A stretch of DNA of 64,000 nucleotides from Erinaceus europaeus (taxonomy: Eukaryota; Chordata; Mammalia; Eulipotyphla; Erinaceidae), in assembly GCF_950295315.1 (NCBI RefSeq), contig NC_080172.1:117309288-117373287 (forward strand), given 5' to 3'. This document shows positions 44,265-55,851 of the stretch, piece by piece (position 1 is the first letter of the stretch; every line of letters begins with the position of its first letter). The notes beneath the pieces were generated by a model. The model was not told the origin of the DNA. It searched no databases and saw only the letters and a list, made by a program, of their open reading frames with translations. The translations under genes were made by a program, and so were the position numbers.

Positions 44265-44821
44265 GTCCCTTCAGATTCTCTGTGCGTTTTTCTCATGCTG
44301 AGAACAGAGACCATCTGCACTCCTGCCTGGCAGGGTCACTAAGGATGAGTGCAATGGTGTCAGAGCACTTAGCCCAGAGCGCGATGCCTGGCTGCCCAGA
44401 ATCCCAGGCAGCTGTCCACCCACAGAGCTCCTGACCCCTGTGTATCCAGAACCCTGAGGAGCCCACACTTGGGGCGGTGCAGCCCGCACACCAGACTGCT
44501 TTCCCAGAGGACTGACTTGATCGTGCTGGGCTTCAAGGCCTCTCATTAGTGTCAAGAACAAACTGGCCTTCCAGAGTCAGGAGACAGCCACAACAAGCAT
44601 CCCATCCCGGAGGAGGCTGAGACTGATCACTCCCGATCTCTCAGTGTCAAACAAGTCAGGGCGGCTGAGGACTCAGAGGTGGTGGGGGCAGCCGTCTCGA
44701 TTCACAGATGCCGGGACGCGTGGGCAGGATCAAGGCTGACAGGCCCTGGCACCAGACTTCCTGACCTGCTTCCCGGCCACTCATGTCCATGCGGATTGGA
44801 GTTTATCCTCACAGCAGCACT

Positions 44822-45165
44822 TAAAAAAAAACTATCTCATGAGGGGGTTAGTAGTTTATAGTCCAGTTGTTAACACATGGGGACAATTCCTCCTCTCCCC
44901 GGACAGGTTTCTGCAAAGCAGCCTCCCACCAGCCTTGGAGCCCTCTGCCATCACGCACTAGGTTCCCAGAGCCTTCCTCCCTGCCCCCCCCCCCCGCCCC
45001 AGCCCCCGCCCCGTCCCAGCTCTCCTTTCCCAGAGTCCTTTGCTTGGCTGCAACACACCAAACCCAGTCCGTTTCCCAATCTGTTTCCCTTTTCTCTTCT
45101 TGTTCTGTAAGTTCTGCCCTTGCACAAGATCATCTTGTATTCATCCTTCTCCCTCTCTTGGCACT
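44822..45165 (-). mobile_element. Old L1 3' UTR fragment
   Basis: 'ggttagtagtttatagtcca', 'ggacaattcctcctctcccc' and 'gagtcctttgcttggctgca' follow the order of the L1 3' UTR at 18067. Heavily diverged, with C-runs. Confidence 0.65.
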
Positions 45166-45962
45166 TTTGCCACAAGGCCAGGTAGAGACTAGACACCCAG
45201 GTGCCCCAGCTTCTGGAGCATGGGTCAGTGAGGGGGAAAAGGCGCTCCACAGGGGAAGACAGCCTCGGTACCCAGGGTGGGAGAGAGAAGGGAGAGAAAC
45301 TGGCTCAGAGCTGCTAGCATCCAGATGGAGTCAGGCCTCCTCCCTGCCTGAGCTGGGCCCTTGCCTGTCCTCCAAGAGACCCTCTGGAGGGGGGCTTCCT
45401 CCTCACCTTTCCAGGCAGAGGCAGTGAGGGCCATGATGGATTAGGAGAAACTCAGCCAGAGGCTCCCACCAAAGGTGTGAAGACAGATGGGGGTCTGACA
45501 GGGGCAGAGGGGACCAGGAGGTGAGCAGCTGCTGGGGGGAGGGGAGGGAGAGGGGCTCGCAGGGCAGGCTCAGGGGGCATTGCTTCTGTGTGTGAACCCT
45601 GCAGGGTTAAGCTGAAGCACTTCCTGCAGGAAGGGGCTGTTTCTAGGCCTGGTGCAGAAGCTGTCTCCTGTCAGCTCCCTCCTCCTTCTGAGTGGGCTGA
45701 CTACACTTCTCAGCCTGGGCAGGGCGGTGGCTGGGGATCCCCTTCACCACAGACCCACTACTCACCTCCTGTCTTCTCATCAAGAGAGGCTTCTCCACAA
45801 CTCACCTGAGTGCAAGGGAGGAAGCAGATGTGTGTGGCCCGGGGGCTGCTCTCCACCTGGGGTGAGCTCACACCCTCCCTCACAGCTGTGCTGCAGATTC
45901 TGGCCACTGTCACCCAGAGCCCCTTGACTCTTGTTCTTACAAACCTCAAAGGGGACTGAGCT

Positions 45963-46590
45963 GAGGGTGGGCAGTAACGCAGCGGGTTCAGCGCACGTGG
46001 CGCAAAGCATAAGGGCCAGAGTAAGGACCTCAGTTCGAGCCCCCAGCTCCCCACCTGTAGGGGGGTAATTTCACAGGCTGTGAAGCAGGTCTGAAGGTGT
46101 CTGTCTCTTTCTTTTTTTTTTTAAAAATATTTATTTATTTATTCCCTTTAGTTGCCCTTGTTGTTTTATTGTTGTAGTTATTATTGTTGTTGTTGTTATT
46201 GATGTCGTTGTTATTGGATAGGACAGAGAGAAATGGAGAGAGGAGGGGAAGACAGAGAGGAGGAGAGAAAGACAGACACCTGCAGACCTGCTTCACCGCC
46301 TGGGAAGCGACTCCCCTGCAGGTGGAGAGCCAGGGGCTCGAAGCAGGACCCTTATGCTGGTCCTTGCGCTTTGTGCCACCTGCGCTTAACCCGCTGCGCT
46401 ACCGCCTGACTCCCTGCAGGTGTCTTTCTTTCTCTCCTCCTCTCTGTCTTCCCCTCCTCACTTGATCTCTCTCTGTCCTATCCAACAACAACAACAAAGG
46501 CAACAAAAATGGGGAAATGGCCTCCAGGAGCAGTGGATTTATAGTGCAGGCGCTGAGCCCCAGCGACCCTGGGAGCAAAATGGAAGGGTG
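45963..46590 (+). repeat. SINE family B with 3' module, interrupted
   Basis: The head is at 45963-46111 and the body and module resume at 46413 ('ctgcaggtgtctttctttct', 'gcgctgagccccagcgaccc'). Confidence 0.83.
46112..46412 (-). repeat. SINE family B nested in an inverted family B
   Basis: Inserted at 'aggtgtctgtctctttct', repeated as 'aggtgtctttctttct' on the right. The two copies are in opposite orientation. Confidence 0.9.
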
Positions 46591-47094
46591 ACTAAGCCAG
46601 GGTAGGGGGGGGGCTCTGACATGACATGACATGACCCTCAAACTCAGGGTTGGGGGCTGTCACAGCCCTGGGGTGGGGGGAATGTGCTGTTCCACCCAGG
46701 CTTGATCTGGGCCCTCGGGGGACTCCACAGCGAGACTGGCCAGCAGAAAGCAACTTGCTCAGCTCTGCCAGCCCCCCACCTCCCAGCTCTAATATAACAG
46801 CTGCCACGAGGTGCCCGCTCTGTGTGCCAGGTCTGTGCCAGGCAACAGTCCTCGAATTTAAGGGATGAAAGTCTCTGCCTCCTGGAGCTGGTGGCATCAC
46901 AAGCAGATAGGATGCATGATTAAGGAAGCACATGGAGGAATGTTTGGCCCGGTGATGCCGACTTGGACATTGCCTCTCAGTCCCTGTCCTGAGTGCTGTC
47001 TACACATCAAGTCTTCCGGAGGGACCTCGTCGGAGCCAGCAGCCATGACAGCAGACCCCTAGCTGCTGACTGCAGCCACTGTGTCAGGGAAGGG

Positions 47095-47205
47095 GCCTGC
47101 TGGCCTCCGTCACTCATGTTTCTCCTCGATAATGTCCCGCATCCTTTGATTTCTGGAGCATGGCTGAAGGAACTGTAAAGGGGATTTGCATGTTTACATG
47201 CCGTA
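47095..47205. promoter_or_regulatory. Candidate conserved element
   Basis: Repeat-free. Contains a TCF/LEF-like CTTTGAT, a POU octamer ATTTGCAT (47184-47191) and the overlapping forkhead-like TGTTTAC within a near-palindrome GCATGTTTACATGC. Confidence 0.3.
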
Positions 47206-47439
47206 CCCCCCACACACACACACACACTGCACTGATGAGTCAGATGCCTTAAGTCTGCAGCTAACCACAGGCCCCCACAAGCCTTTCCGTCCTTTCCCGC
47301 TTCTTGGTTTCTCTCTCTCCTTTGTTTTCCTGCACCTGTGCTGATAACGGCTCAGGTATGGGGGACGCTGGCAGAGAGTCACCTGTGGGCTGGACTGAAC
47401 GTTGGACCAGCTTTCACTCACTGTCCTAGCAATTCTTTA

Positions 47440-48420
47440 TCATTTTTTAAAAACAGTCTGATTTGTTATTCACAGTGTTACAGGACTGTAAGATGACAAT
47501 GTCCGGTCCCACACCACACCCACCACCGAATTCTCGTATCCCCCTCCGCCCTCCCAGAGAGCCAGAGAGAAGCACCAGGGTTCCCACAAGGCTTACAAAC
47601 AGTTTACTTGCCTTTGTTTTGTTTGGATTTTTTTTTTGGGGGGGGGCAAGTTCATATAAATCAGCTCTCTAGATTCCACAAATGCGTGAACCCCTCTGGT
47701 AGTTGTCTTTCTTCTCTTATTTCACTAAGCATCATCACCTCCAGTTCCATCCACCTTATCCCAAAAGACACATGATCATCTTTTTTTTATTGCAGAGTAG
47801 TCCATGGAGTCTAGATCCCATAACTTCTTCGTATTCCATGGAGATCCCATAACTTCTTTAACCAGTCATCTGCTGACGGGCATCTAGGCTGTGTCCACTC
47901 TTTGGCTGTTGTGAATAATGCAGCCATCAACATAGGGGCACGTGAGTCCCATCTAATTAGTGACTAACTAGTTAGTCCCATCTAACTAGTTAGTCCCATC
48001 TAATTAGTGTTTGAGTGTCTGCTGGACAAATGCCCAAGAGTAGTATTGCCGGGCCATAAGGGGATTCCATTGTTATTTGTCTAAGGACTGTCCACACAGT
48101 CTTCCGAAGGGGCTGCCCCAGTCTGCATCCCACCAGCAGTGGAGCAGAGACCCTTTTCTGCACACGCTCTCCTGCACCTGACCTTTCCTGGTGTGCTGAT
48201 GGGAGCCCTTCTCTCAGGTGCGAGGTGTAATCTCAGTGCAGTCTGAAGCTGCATTTCTCTGATGACCAGTGAGGTAGAGCATGTCTTCATGCGTCTGTGG
48301 GTCATGTGTCTCTCTTCTTTAGAGAACTGTTTCCTTCTTTGTTGGTAGTTCTTAGTCACTGCCATTCTTCGGGTGAGGAAACGGACCTGTGTAGTTGCCC
48401 ATCTGTCCATCTAATACACA
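47440..48420 (-). mobile_element. Old L1-type LINE 3' part
   Basis: Minus-strand relic of ORF2 and 3' UTR: 'ttcactaagcatcatcacct', 'aaccagtcatctgctgacgg' and 'tgaataatgcagccatcaac'. Reading frames are broken. It carries small internal duplications at 47790-47870 and 47946-48010. Confidence 0.8.
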
Positions 48421-49034
48421 TATCAGCTCCTGATCTCCGGCAGACTGTGGGGAGTTCTGGGGAGTAGCATAGCTAGGCACCGAAGGGTCTGGTTCCAGGC
48501 CTCGCTATGCTCCTCTGCTGTGTCCGTCCAGGAGACTTGTCCTGGGACCCATTGGGGGAAGTTGAGGCCTAAGGCCATGGGGCAACTAATAACATAGCTC
48601 CCTTTCTCCTGAGCTAGCACGAACAGAGCTCAAGGCTTGACGCCTTAGTCCTGTGACTGCGGTGCCATGAAGGTAACTGAGTAGTCTTTCCAGAGAAGCC
48701 AGTGTAGCGTGGAAATTCACCCCCTCAACTGGGTACCTCCCAGGGGCCAGATTCCTGGAAACATTTTGCTGCTTGGAGTGATATGAGTCCCCCCACAAAG
48801 TTCTATAAACTTCCAATTGGGGAAACAGTCCCAGAGAGGACCGGAGGCCACGGAGCAGGTGAGTGGATAAGACAGGAGGGTCCCAAGGCAGGTGTGCCAG
48901 GCACAACCACCACCTTCCCCTGACTCCAGCTGGAGGTCAAGGTTATCTGCTGGCTCCCAGAAGCCAAGCTGTGTCCCTTAGGGTTCCCTCTGCCTCTCTC
49001 TCTTGTCACTTCCTCTCTTTTGCACCTACTCCAT

Positions 49035-49035
<1 letters not shown>

Positions 49036-49069
<34 letters not shown>
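49036..49069. repeat. (CA)n microsatellite
   Basis: About 17 CA units. Confidence 0.95.
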
Positions 49070-49074
<5 letters not shown>

Positions 49075-49189
49075 ATTGGTGACACTGCGTTCATAATAAG
49101 CATTTAAAATGAGTCTTGCTGGACCAGGGATGAGAAAGGAGGAGGGAGCAGGAGATTGGGAGGCAGGGAGACGGGGAGGGGGGTTGTGG

Positions 49190-49560
49190 GGTGTTAAGTA
49201 GCCCAGAATTTTTAAAAAACTGATGCAAATCACTGGTAGGAGAGGAAATTATGTGCAATTACTTGCTGATATTGGAAGGTTTTGCCTAGCCCAGGCAACA
49301 AGATCTCATTAACAGGCAGAAAATAAGATTGAAATGGTGTGTAAAGGAGCTGAAAAATGAATTTGAATGCTGCGTTTGTCCACAATTACCCCCTCCTTCA
49401 CACATATTTTATTGCAATTTTTTTATTATTCTTAATCTCTCCATTCCTCAAAGCAGATTGGGGGCATCCTCGCATTACCGGGCTTCGGCAGGAGGTGTGG
49501 GGGATTTCCTGCTCCCCTGAAAGGGGACCCTTCTCTCGCACATTCTCCAAGGTTGGGTTT
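49190..49560. promoter_or_regulatory. Strongest candidate conserved non-coding element
   Basis: About 370 bases without any recognisable repeat, AT-rich within GC-rich intron. It contains a POU octamer ATGCAAAT (49223-49230), several TAAT/ATTA cores ('gcaattacttgc', 'ctcattaacagg', 'cacaattacccc') and 'ttattcttaatctc'. No splice-like exon or ORF is convincing. Confidence 0.45.
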
Positions 49561-50073
49561 TGGGAGGATCAGAATTCATTTCTCCGGCTTAGCAGGTTGT
49601 AGGAACATTGGGCTTTAACCCCAGCCCGGCTCGCCTCTGGGCCCCGCCCTGCCATTCCTTCTCCACCTTTCACCAAAGATTCTTTTCCACCCATCTTCCC
49701 CCCACCACCACCACCACTGCCCCAGGTTTTCCTTCTCTGGAGGCCTCTCAGACAGGCCCCACCAGGTAAAGGAGTCCCGGGAGGCAGCAGGTGCGTGGCG
49801 TCACCAGTAAGCCTCTGTGAGCTGGGGTTCTGGTTCTGCCGCTGCGTTGCTGGGCAGTCCTGAGATGGGGGCCTTCGCCTGTCTGAGCTCACGAGTGCAA
49901 AGGCGCAGCTGTGAGTCCCTCAGGGAAGTTTGAGTCCACTCTCTAGCCCACAGATAAATGCGTCGTGCGTAAGCATCAGCACCCTGGCCACCAGCTCTGC
50001 TGTGTTCCCATCTCTCTCCTCCCTTTACCCGTCTCCCTTCCCTTCCCTCCTTTCATTTAACCAGAAAATACCC

Positions 50074-50327
50074 AAGATGGTTTCCTTTTTTTTTTTTGGT
50101 GATGATTAACTTTATTTATTTGGTTTTATATATATTTATTTTCCCTTTTGTTGCCCTTGTTGTTTTTCATTGTTGTTGTTATTGATGTCGTCGTTGTTGG
50201 ATAGGACAGAGAGAAAGGCAGAGGGGAGGGGAAGACAGAGAGGGGGAGAGAAAGAGAGACACCTGCAGACCTGCTTCACCACCTGGGAAGCGACTCCCCT
50301 GCAGGTGGGGAAAGATGGCTTCTTTTT
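50074..50327 (-). repeat. SINE family B, 5'-truncated, with TSD
   Basis: 'aagatggtttcctttt' and 'aagatggcttcttttt' flank a copy that stops after 'cccctgcaggtgggga', before the tRNA-like head. Confidence 0.88.
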
Positions 50328-50371
50328 ATTTCCCTTCTTCTCTTTCTTTCTTTCTTATTTGCTTACTCACT

Positions 50372-50501
50372 GACTAATGAGAACAAGGGGAAGAGAAGAG
50401 AGAACCAGAACATCACTCCAGCACCTGTGAGGTCGGGGATTGAACTTGGGACCTAATGCTTGAGACTTCAGTGCCTTATCGACTGCGCCACCTCCTGGGC
50501 A
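50372..50501 (-). repeat. SINE family C
   Basis: 'ggggattgaacttgggacct' and 'tatcgactgcgccacctcct', inverse of the family C B box and A box. Confidence 0.75.
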
Positions 50502-50837
50502 GCCTAAGGTGGCCTCTGACCCAGGACGGCATAGAGTGGTCTACTGGGTAGAGGCTACTACAGGAAAAGGTGTCTGCCCCTTCCCACTGGTGCTCAGGGA
50601 AGAGTGGGTTGGGGTGGGAAAAGTGACCGACTGGCGTGGGAAGGACATGTGGTTTCCCCAGCATTAGGGAAAGGCTCTGAGTCACTTCACCCACGCTCAC
50701 ATCCGTCTGTCTCCCAGCCCCACGGCGATGGTATGAAGTCAGGGGTGGTCAACTTTGCAGAGAAAGTCCACAGGCAGATGACCTCAGAACTGAGGTCAAA
50801 GGCCAGTTTGCAGTGTCTTTCACCGCAGCTGGTAACC

Positions 50838-50864
50838 ACCCCCGCCCCCCCCCCCCCCCCCCCC
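50838..50864. repeat. Poly-C run
   Basis: C-run broken by a single G. Its length may be an assembly estimate. Confidence 0.85.
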
Positions 50865-51889
50865 GGCTGCCAGAGGTCACCCTCCCCAGCCCCGTGTGTG
50901 CCAAGCCCTTGTCACATCCCCAATCAAGGTGGCACTGGAGTGGGGGCTGTGGGTGCCTCCCATACCCTGGGTGTCCCTCCCCCTGACTTCAGGGCAGCCT
51001 CGGGCAGGGCTCAGAGAATCCATCGTGGGGCCTTTCCAGCCCCTGGGGAGACAAGCCAAACCCAGACTCTGCTCCTGCAGTCAGATCTGTCTTTGTCCAC
51101 AGTTAACCTATCTCGGTGGGGAAAACAGTGATTTGCCCCGGCGGGCGGCTGCCGGCGGCTCTGAGCCCAAACAGAACCACCTGCTGGTGTCAATCACAGG
51201 CCAGGCTCCAACCCGCAGCGAGGGCCTGGGAGCAGCCTCATCTCCTGTGAAAACTGACCCTTGTTTGTTTCTCTGGCTGAATCACCCCTAAAAGAAGAAA
51301 GAAAGAGACCAGTGTCAGAATTTCCCGGAATGTTGGTGGGAGAGGGAGACCGCATAAACCCTGCTAGCATTTGGGGGTGGTGAGGTGGGCTTGGCAGGTC
51401 GCCTAGTTTGAGGCAGATTTTTAGGGTCCTTTTATCATGGGGGGGGGTGGGGGGAAGCCTGGTGTTTCCTCCTTTCTGGGAGGAACGAGTGATTCTGGGG
51501 AGATGGCATCTTGAGCCCAGCTCCCTGAGCCTGGCTGGCAGATGAGGGTTAAGGGCTGGCTGCCTTCCTGAGCCGCCCAGGGTCTCCTGTGCCTGAGGCA
51601 ACCTATGTGCCACACCTGGAGAAGGTGGGAGCAGGAGCCCCATCTGTGAGCAGAATAAAGGTCCAGCCTAAACAGTGGGGGCAGGGAGGAAGACATTTGG
51701 GTGTTTCCATGTCCCGTTTGATGCCAGGGAGCTCAGCAGAGGTGACTACACAGGGCACAGGATTCCATTCTGGGGACACATGAAACCCTGTGTCTGGCAC
51801 ATAGCAGGCTTCCAAATGCTGTTGGTACCACCCCCATCTTATCACGCGTATCTGTGGTCCATTCGATATACACATATATATGTATATAA

Positions 51890-52045
51890 AATTTTTTTTA
51901 CAATTTATTTATTTATTCATGAGAAAGACAGGAGGAGAGAGAAAGTGCCAGACATCACTCTGGTACATGTGCTGCCGGGGATTGAACTCAGGACCTCATG
52001 CTTGAGAATCCAGTGCTTTACCAATGTGCCACCTCCCGGACCACC
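51890..52045 (-). repeat. SINE family C, full length
   Basis: T-rich tail with TTTATTTATTCATGAG, then 'gccggggattgaactcagga' and 'tgtgccacctcccggacc'. Confidence 0.87.
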
Positions 52046-52049
52046 CAAT

Positions 52050-52246
52050 ATCTTTTTTTTTTTTAATTGGATAGAGACAGAGAAAAATTGAGAGGGAGTG
52101 AGAGATAAAGAGGGAGAGAGACAGATGCCTGCAGCCCTGCTTCACCAACATAAAGCTTTCCCCCTGCAGGTGGGGACCAGGGGCTTGAACCTGGGTCCAT
52201 GTGTACTGTAGTGTGTGCGCTTAACCAGGTGCGCCACTCTGCCCGC
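52050..52246 (-). repeat. SINE family A
   Basis: T-run, GA-rich body, and 'ggcttgaacctgggtccatg' to 'ggtgcgccactctgcccgcc'. Confidence 0.85.
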
Positions 52247-52699
52247 CACCCCCACCCCTACCCTCAGTAGGTGTTTTTCAGGCATTTTGTTTGCACTTGA
52301 TGGTCACTATATACAATTCCTTGCAAAGTGATTTACCTGACTCCCGGTCTGAACGTGGTGTCCATGGAGACTCAAAAAAGAAATACAAGAGATGGGGAGG
52401 ATGTCCCACTGGCTAGGACGCCTGCCTTGTTCCTTGTTGTGCACTCGTGCCAGCGAGAGCGTGGTCCACCACATGGTGAGTGCCACCGGGGTACTAGGAG
52501 AAAGAAGGGGTTCAAACTCCAGATCTTCTGTCTACAGTCTGTGGCCACAGGCGAATAACACAGGTCCTCCGCATCTGTTCCCTCAGGCCAATACCACTCA
52601 CTTCGCAGGGGCTGTAAGCATGAAATGAGACTGTCCCGTGGCGGCTGACTGCAGACTTCTAAGGGAGACTTCCTCTCTCTGCTTCTCCCTGTTCTGTTT

Positions 52700-53070
52700 A
52701 GAAAGTGAATTAATTGGGAGTCAGGCAGTAGCACAGCGGGTTAAGCGCAGGTGGCACAAAGCACAAGGACTGGCATGAGGATCCTGGTTCGAGCCCCCGG
52801 CTCCCTGCCTGTAGGGGAGTCGCTTCACAAGCGGTGAAACAGGTCTGCAGGTGTCTGTCTTTCTCTCCCCCTCTCTGTCTCCCCCTCCTCTCTCCATTTC
52901 TCTCTGTCCTATCCAACAACAATGGCAGCAACAACAACAACAATAAAACAACAAGGGCAACAAAAAAAGAATAAATGAATAAATATTTTTAAAAATATTT
53001 TTATACTCTTTGCTTTATATGTATATTGTAAAATAAAATTGAGATCATTAAAAAAAAAGAAAGTGAATTA
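52700..53070 (+). repeat. SINE family B with TSD and extra 3' sequence
   Basis: Perfect AGAAAGTGAATTA at 52700-52712 and 53058-53070. Between the normal SINE tail and the terminal A-run lie about 60 bases not found in other copies, ending AATAAAATTGAGATCATT. Confidence 0.92.
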
Positions 53071-53149
53071 GCAATATCCTGCTAGGTTTCTCTAGTTACA
53101 CCATTTCTTTTCTGGTTCTGAAGAGCCAGGGCTCTGAGTTCCTTCTGTT

Positions 53150-53240
53150 TCTGAGCTGGTGTGTGGCCTTAGTGGACGCCCCCCCCCCCGCCACGTGCAC
53201 TCTCAGCCTCAGTTTCCCTGACTGTGCAGTGAGAGAAACC
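53150..53240 (+). repeat. MIR-like fragment
   Basis: 'gctggtgtgtggccttagtg' and 'ctcagcctcagtttccctga'. Confidence 0.6.
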
Positions 53241-53762
53241 AGCTGCTAAGGAGGCTTCTGGCTTGCTTTGTGATTTCTGTAGGTTCTTGATACAAGCACA
53301 GGCATCCCAGACTCTCCACCCAGGGGTGGGGGTGGTCCTGCTCCATCATGGGGACCTTCTCTCTCTCCACACTCCTGCCACACTCTCTCCACACTCACGC
53401 CAGGCTGGGTGAGCTGTGTTCCCCAGCAGGCAGGGCATTAGCTGGTCAGAGCTGCTGGCTGGGTAGGAAAGAACGCAAATAGAGGATTTGTCACGAGACA
53501 GGTGACAGATAGAGGGGGCAGGAGATGAGGGGGGATAGCAATTAATAGAGCCTCAGATTCAGAGTGGCCCAGGCTGTCCCTGGGGTCCCCAGCAAGAGGA
53601 TGGCTGAGCCGCTGGGCCAAGAAAGCCAGGCACGACCTCAGGTAGGAGAGAAAGGGGAGGCTTTAAAGGACCCCAGGAGGCCGTACACTCCCTCCGGACT
53701 GTTCACCTGCTGTCTGGGAAACCCCCCTCCATCATCTCAAAAACACTCACCCTTATTCCTGT

Positions 53763-53972
53763 GATTTTTAAGATTTTTATATTATCTTTATTTATTGGAC
53801 AGAGACAGCCAGAAACTGAGAGGAAGGAGGAAACAGACAGGGAGAGAGACAGACACCTGCAGACCTGCTTCACCACTTGCAAGTCTTTGCAAGTGGGGAC
53901 TGAGGACTTGAACCTGAGTCCTTACACATTGTAATATGTGAACTCAACCAGGTGCACCACCGCCCAGCCCCT
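53763..53972 (-). repeat. SINE family A
   Basis: 'tattatctttatttattgga', 'acttgaacctgagtccttac', ending 'accaccgcccagcccct'. Confidence 0.84.
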
Positions 53973-53997
53973 CTTGTTTCGTTTTAATGAAAATGGT

Positions 53998-55116
53998 ACA
54001 GAGAGGGGGTTGGAGAAGAGAGAGAGGAGAGAGAGAGGTGAGAAAAGAGAGGAGACAGAGAAGAGAGAGAGGAGAGAGGTGAGAAAAGAGAGAAAGAGGA
54101 GAAAGGAGAAGGGAGAGGAGAGAGAGAAGAGAGTGAAGAAGAGAGAGGAGAGGAGAGAGAGAGGAGGGGGAGAGAGAGGAAAGAGAGAGGTGGGGGAGAG
54201 AGAGAGGAAAGAGAGAGAGAAGAGGGGGGAAGAAAGAAAGAGAGAGAGAGGAGGGGGGAGAGAGAGGAGAGAGAAAGAGAGGAGGGGGAGAGAGAGGAGA
54301 AAGAGAGAGAAAAAGAGGAGTGGGAGAGGGAGGAGAGAGAGGAGAAAGAGAGAGAAAGAGAGGAGGGGGAGAGGGAGGAGAGAGAGGAGAGAGAGAGAGA
54401 AAGAGAGGAGTGGGAGAGGGAGGAGAGAGAGGAGAAAGAGAGAGAGAAAGAGAGGAGTGGGAGAGGGAGGAGAGAGAGGAGAGAGAGAGAGAAAGAGAGG
54501 AGGGGGAGAGGGAGGAGAGAGAGGAGAAAGAGAGAGAGAAAGAGAGGAGTGGGAGAGGGAGGAGAGAGAGGAGAGAGAGAGAGAAAGAGAGGAGGGGGAG
54601 AGGGAGGAGAGAGAGAGAGAGAAAGAGAGGAGTGGGAGAGGGAGGAGAGAGAGGAGAAAGAGAGAGAGAAAGAGAGGAGTGGGAGAGGGAGGAGAGAGAG
54701 GAGAGAGAGAGAGAAAGAGAGGAGGGGGAGAGGGAGGAGAGAGAGGAGAAAGAGAGAGAGAGAGGAGTGGGAGAGGGAGGAGAGAGAGGAGAGAGAGAGA
54801 GAAAGAGAGGAGGGGAGAGGGAGGAGAGAGAGGAGAGAGAGAGAGAAAGAGAGGAGTGGGAGAGGGAGGAGAGAGAGTAGAGAGAGAGAGAGAAAGAGAG
54901 GAGTGGGAGAGGGAGGAGAGGGAGGAGAGAGAGAGAGAAAGAGAGGAGTGGGAGAGGGAGGAGAGGGAGGAGAGAGAGAGAGAAAGAGAGGAGGGGGAGA
55001 GGGGAGGAGAGAGAGGAGAGAGAGAGAGAAAGAGAGGAGTGGGAGAGGGAGGAGAGAGAGGAGAAATAGAGAGAAAGAGAGGAGGGGGAGAGGGAGGAGA
55101 GAGAGGAGAGAGAGAG
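53998..55116. repeat. 1.1-kb polypurine minisatellite
   Basis: Almost pure G/A. From about 54250 it has a higher-order unit of roughly 47 bases, each beginning near 'gagaggagtgggagaggg' or 'gagaggagggggagaggg', with the two unit types partly alternating. Every frame is open, giving false ORFs of about 400 residues on both strands. Confidence 0.97.
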
Positions 55117-55677
55117 CGGCTCTGATCTTGGCTGCTGGACACCAGGGAGCATCAGTGCCCTGGCACTGACATGGCCACTGCCGCCTGCTGTGTGACTTCC
55201 TGCAGGTCCCCCCACTCACTCTGCCCTCTGGGACGTGGGCCTGTGGCATAACCTACTGGAATGTTCAAAGCAGGTGGGCACCTGGCTGGAATGGCTGCGC
55301 TGGTGGCAGGTGGGGGTCTCTAGGTCAGGGCTCAGCACCACCCCACCAGTGCCTGTGAGTTTGTCTCTTCTCTCTGCTGGGCAGTCTCGGCTCTCCCCTG
55401 CTCCCACTCCAGCCCCAGGGCTCCCCCTTCCTCCTTGCCCTCTTCCCCCCCGACAGCCCCTTCCCTCCTCAAACCCTCTGCCCAACTGTGGACATTTCTC
55501 CTTGGGGCCACCTCAGCACACTCTGCTGCCGGGAGTGGTCCGCAGGAAACGTCTGCAGAGGAGGCTCTTCCTCTGAGACTTCCAGGGACATCAGAGATCC
55601 GACCAGTGTCCCGGGTATTGCGGGAGCCCTTTGAGTGGCAAGGCCTGAATGACCCGTTTCCTGCATACTCAGCCCTG

Positions 55678-55679
<2 letters not shown>

Positions 55680-55722
<43 letters not shown>
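55680..55722. repeat. (CT)n microsatellite
   Basis: About 20 CT units. A T-run of about 18 follows at 55770. Confidence 0.95.
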
Positions 55723-55725
<3 letters not shown>

Positions 55726-55851
55726 GTTTCTGTCAGTGTCCAAGACCTGCACTGCCCTTTCTTTCTTTCTTTTTTTTTTTTTTTTTTTGCAATCTCCTTT
55801 GCTTATGATTATTTACTACTACTTTTAAAGAAGGCATTCAGTCAATTTCTC

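Noticed and set aside
53922..55249. ORFs of 395-423 residues on both strands (Arg/Glu-rich or Ser/Leu/Pro-rich)
   Set aside because: They lie wholly in the polypurine minisatellite. All frames are open because stop codons are rare in G/A or C/T repeats.
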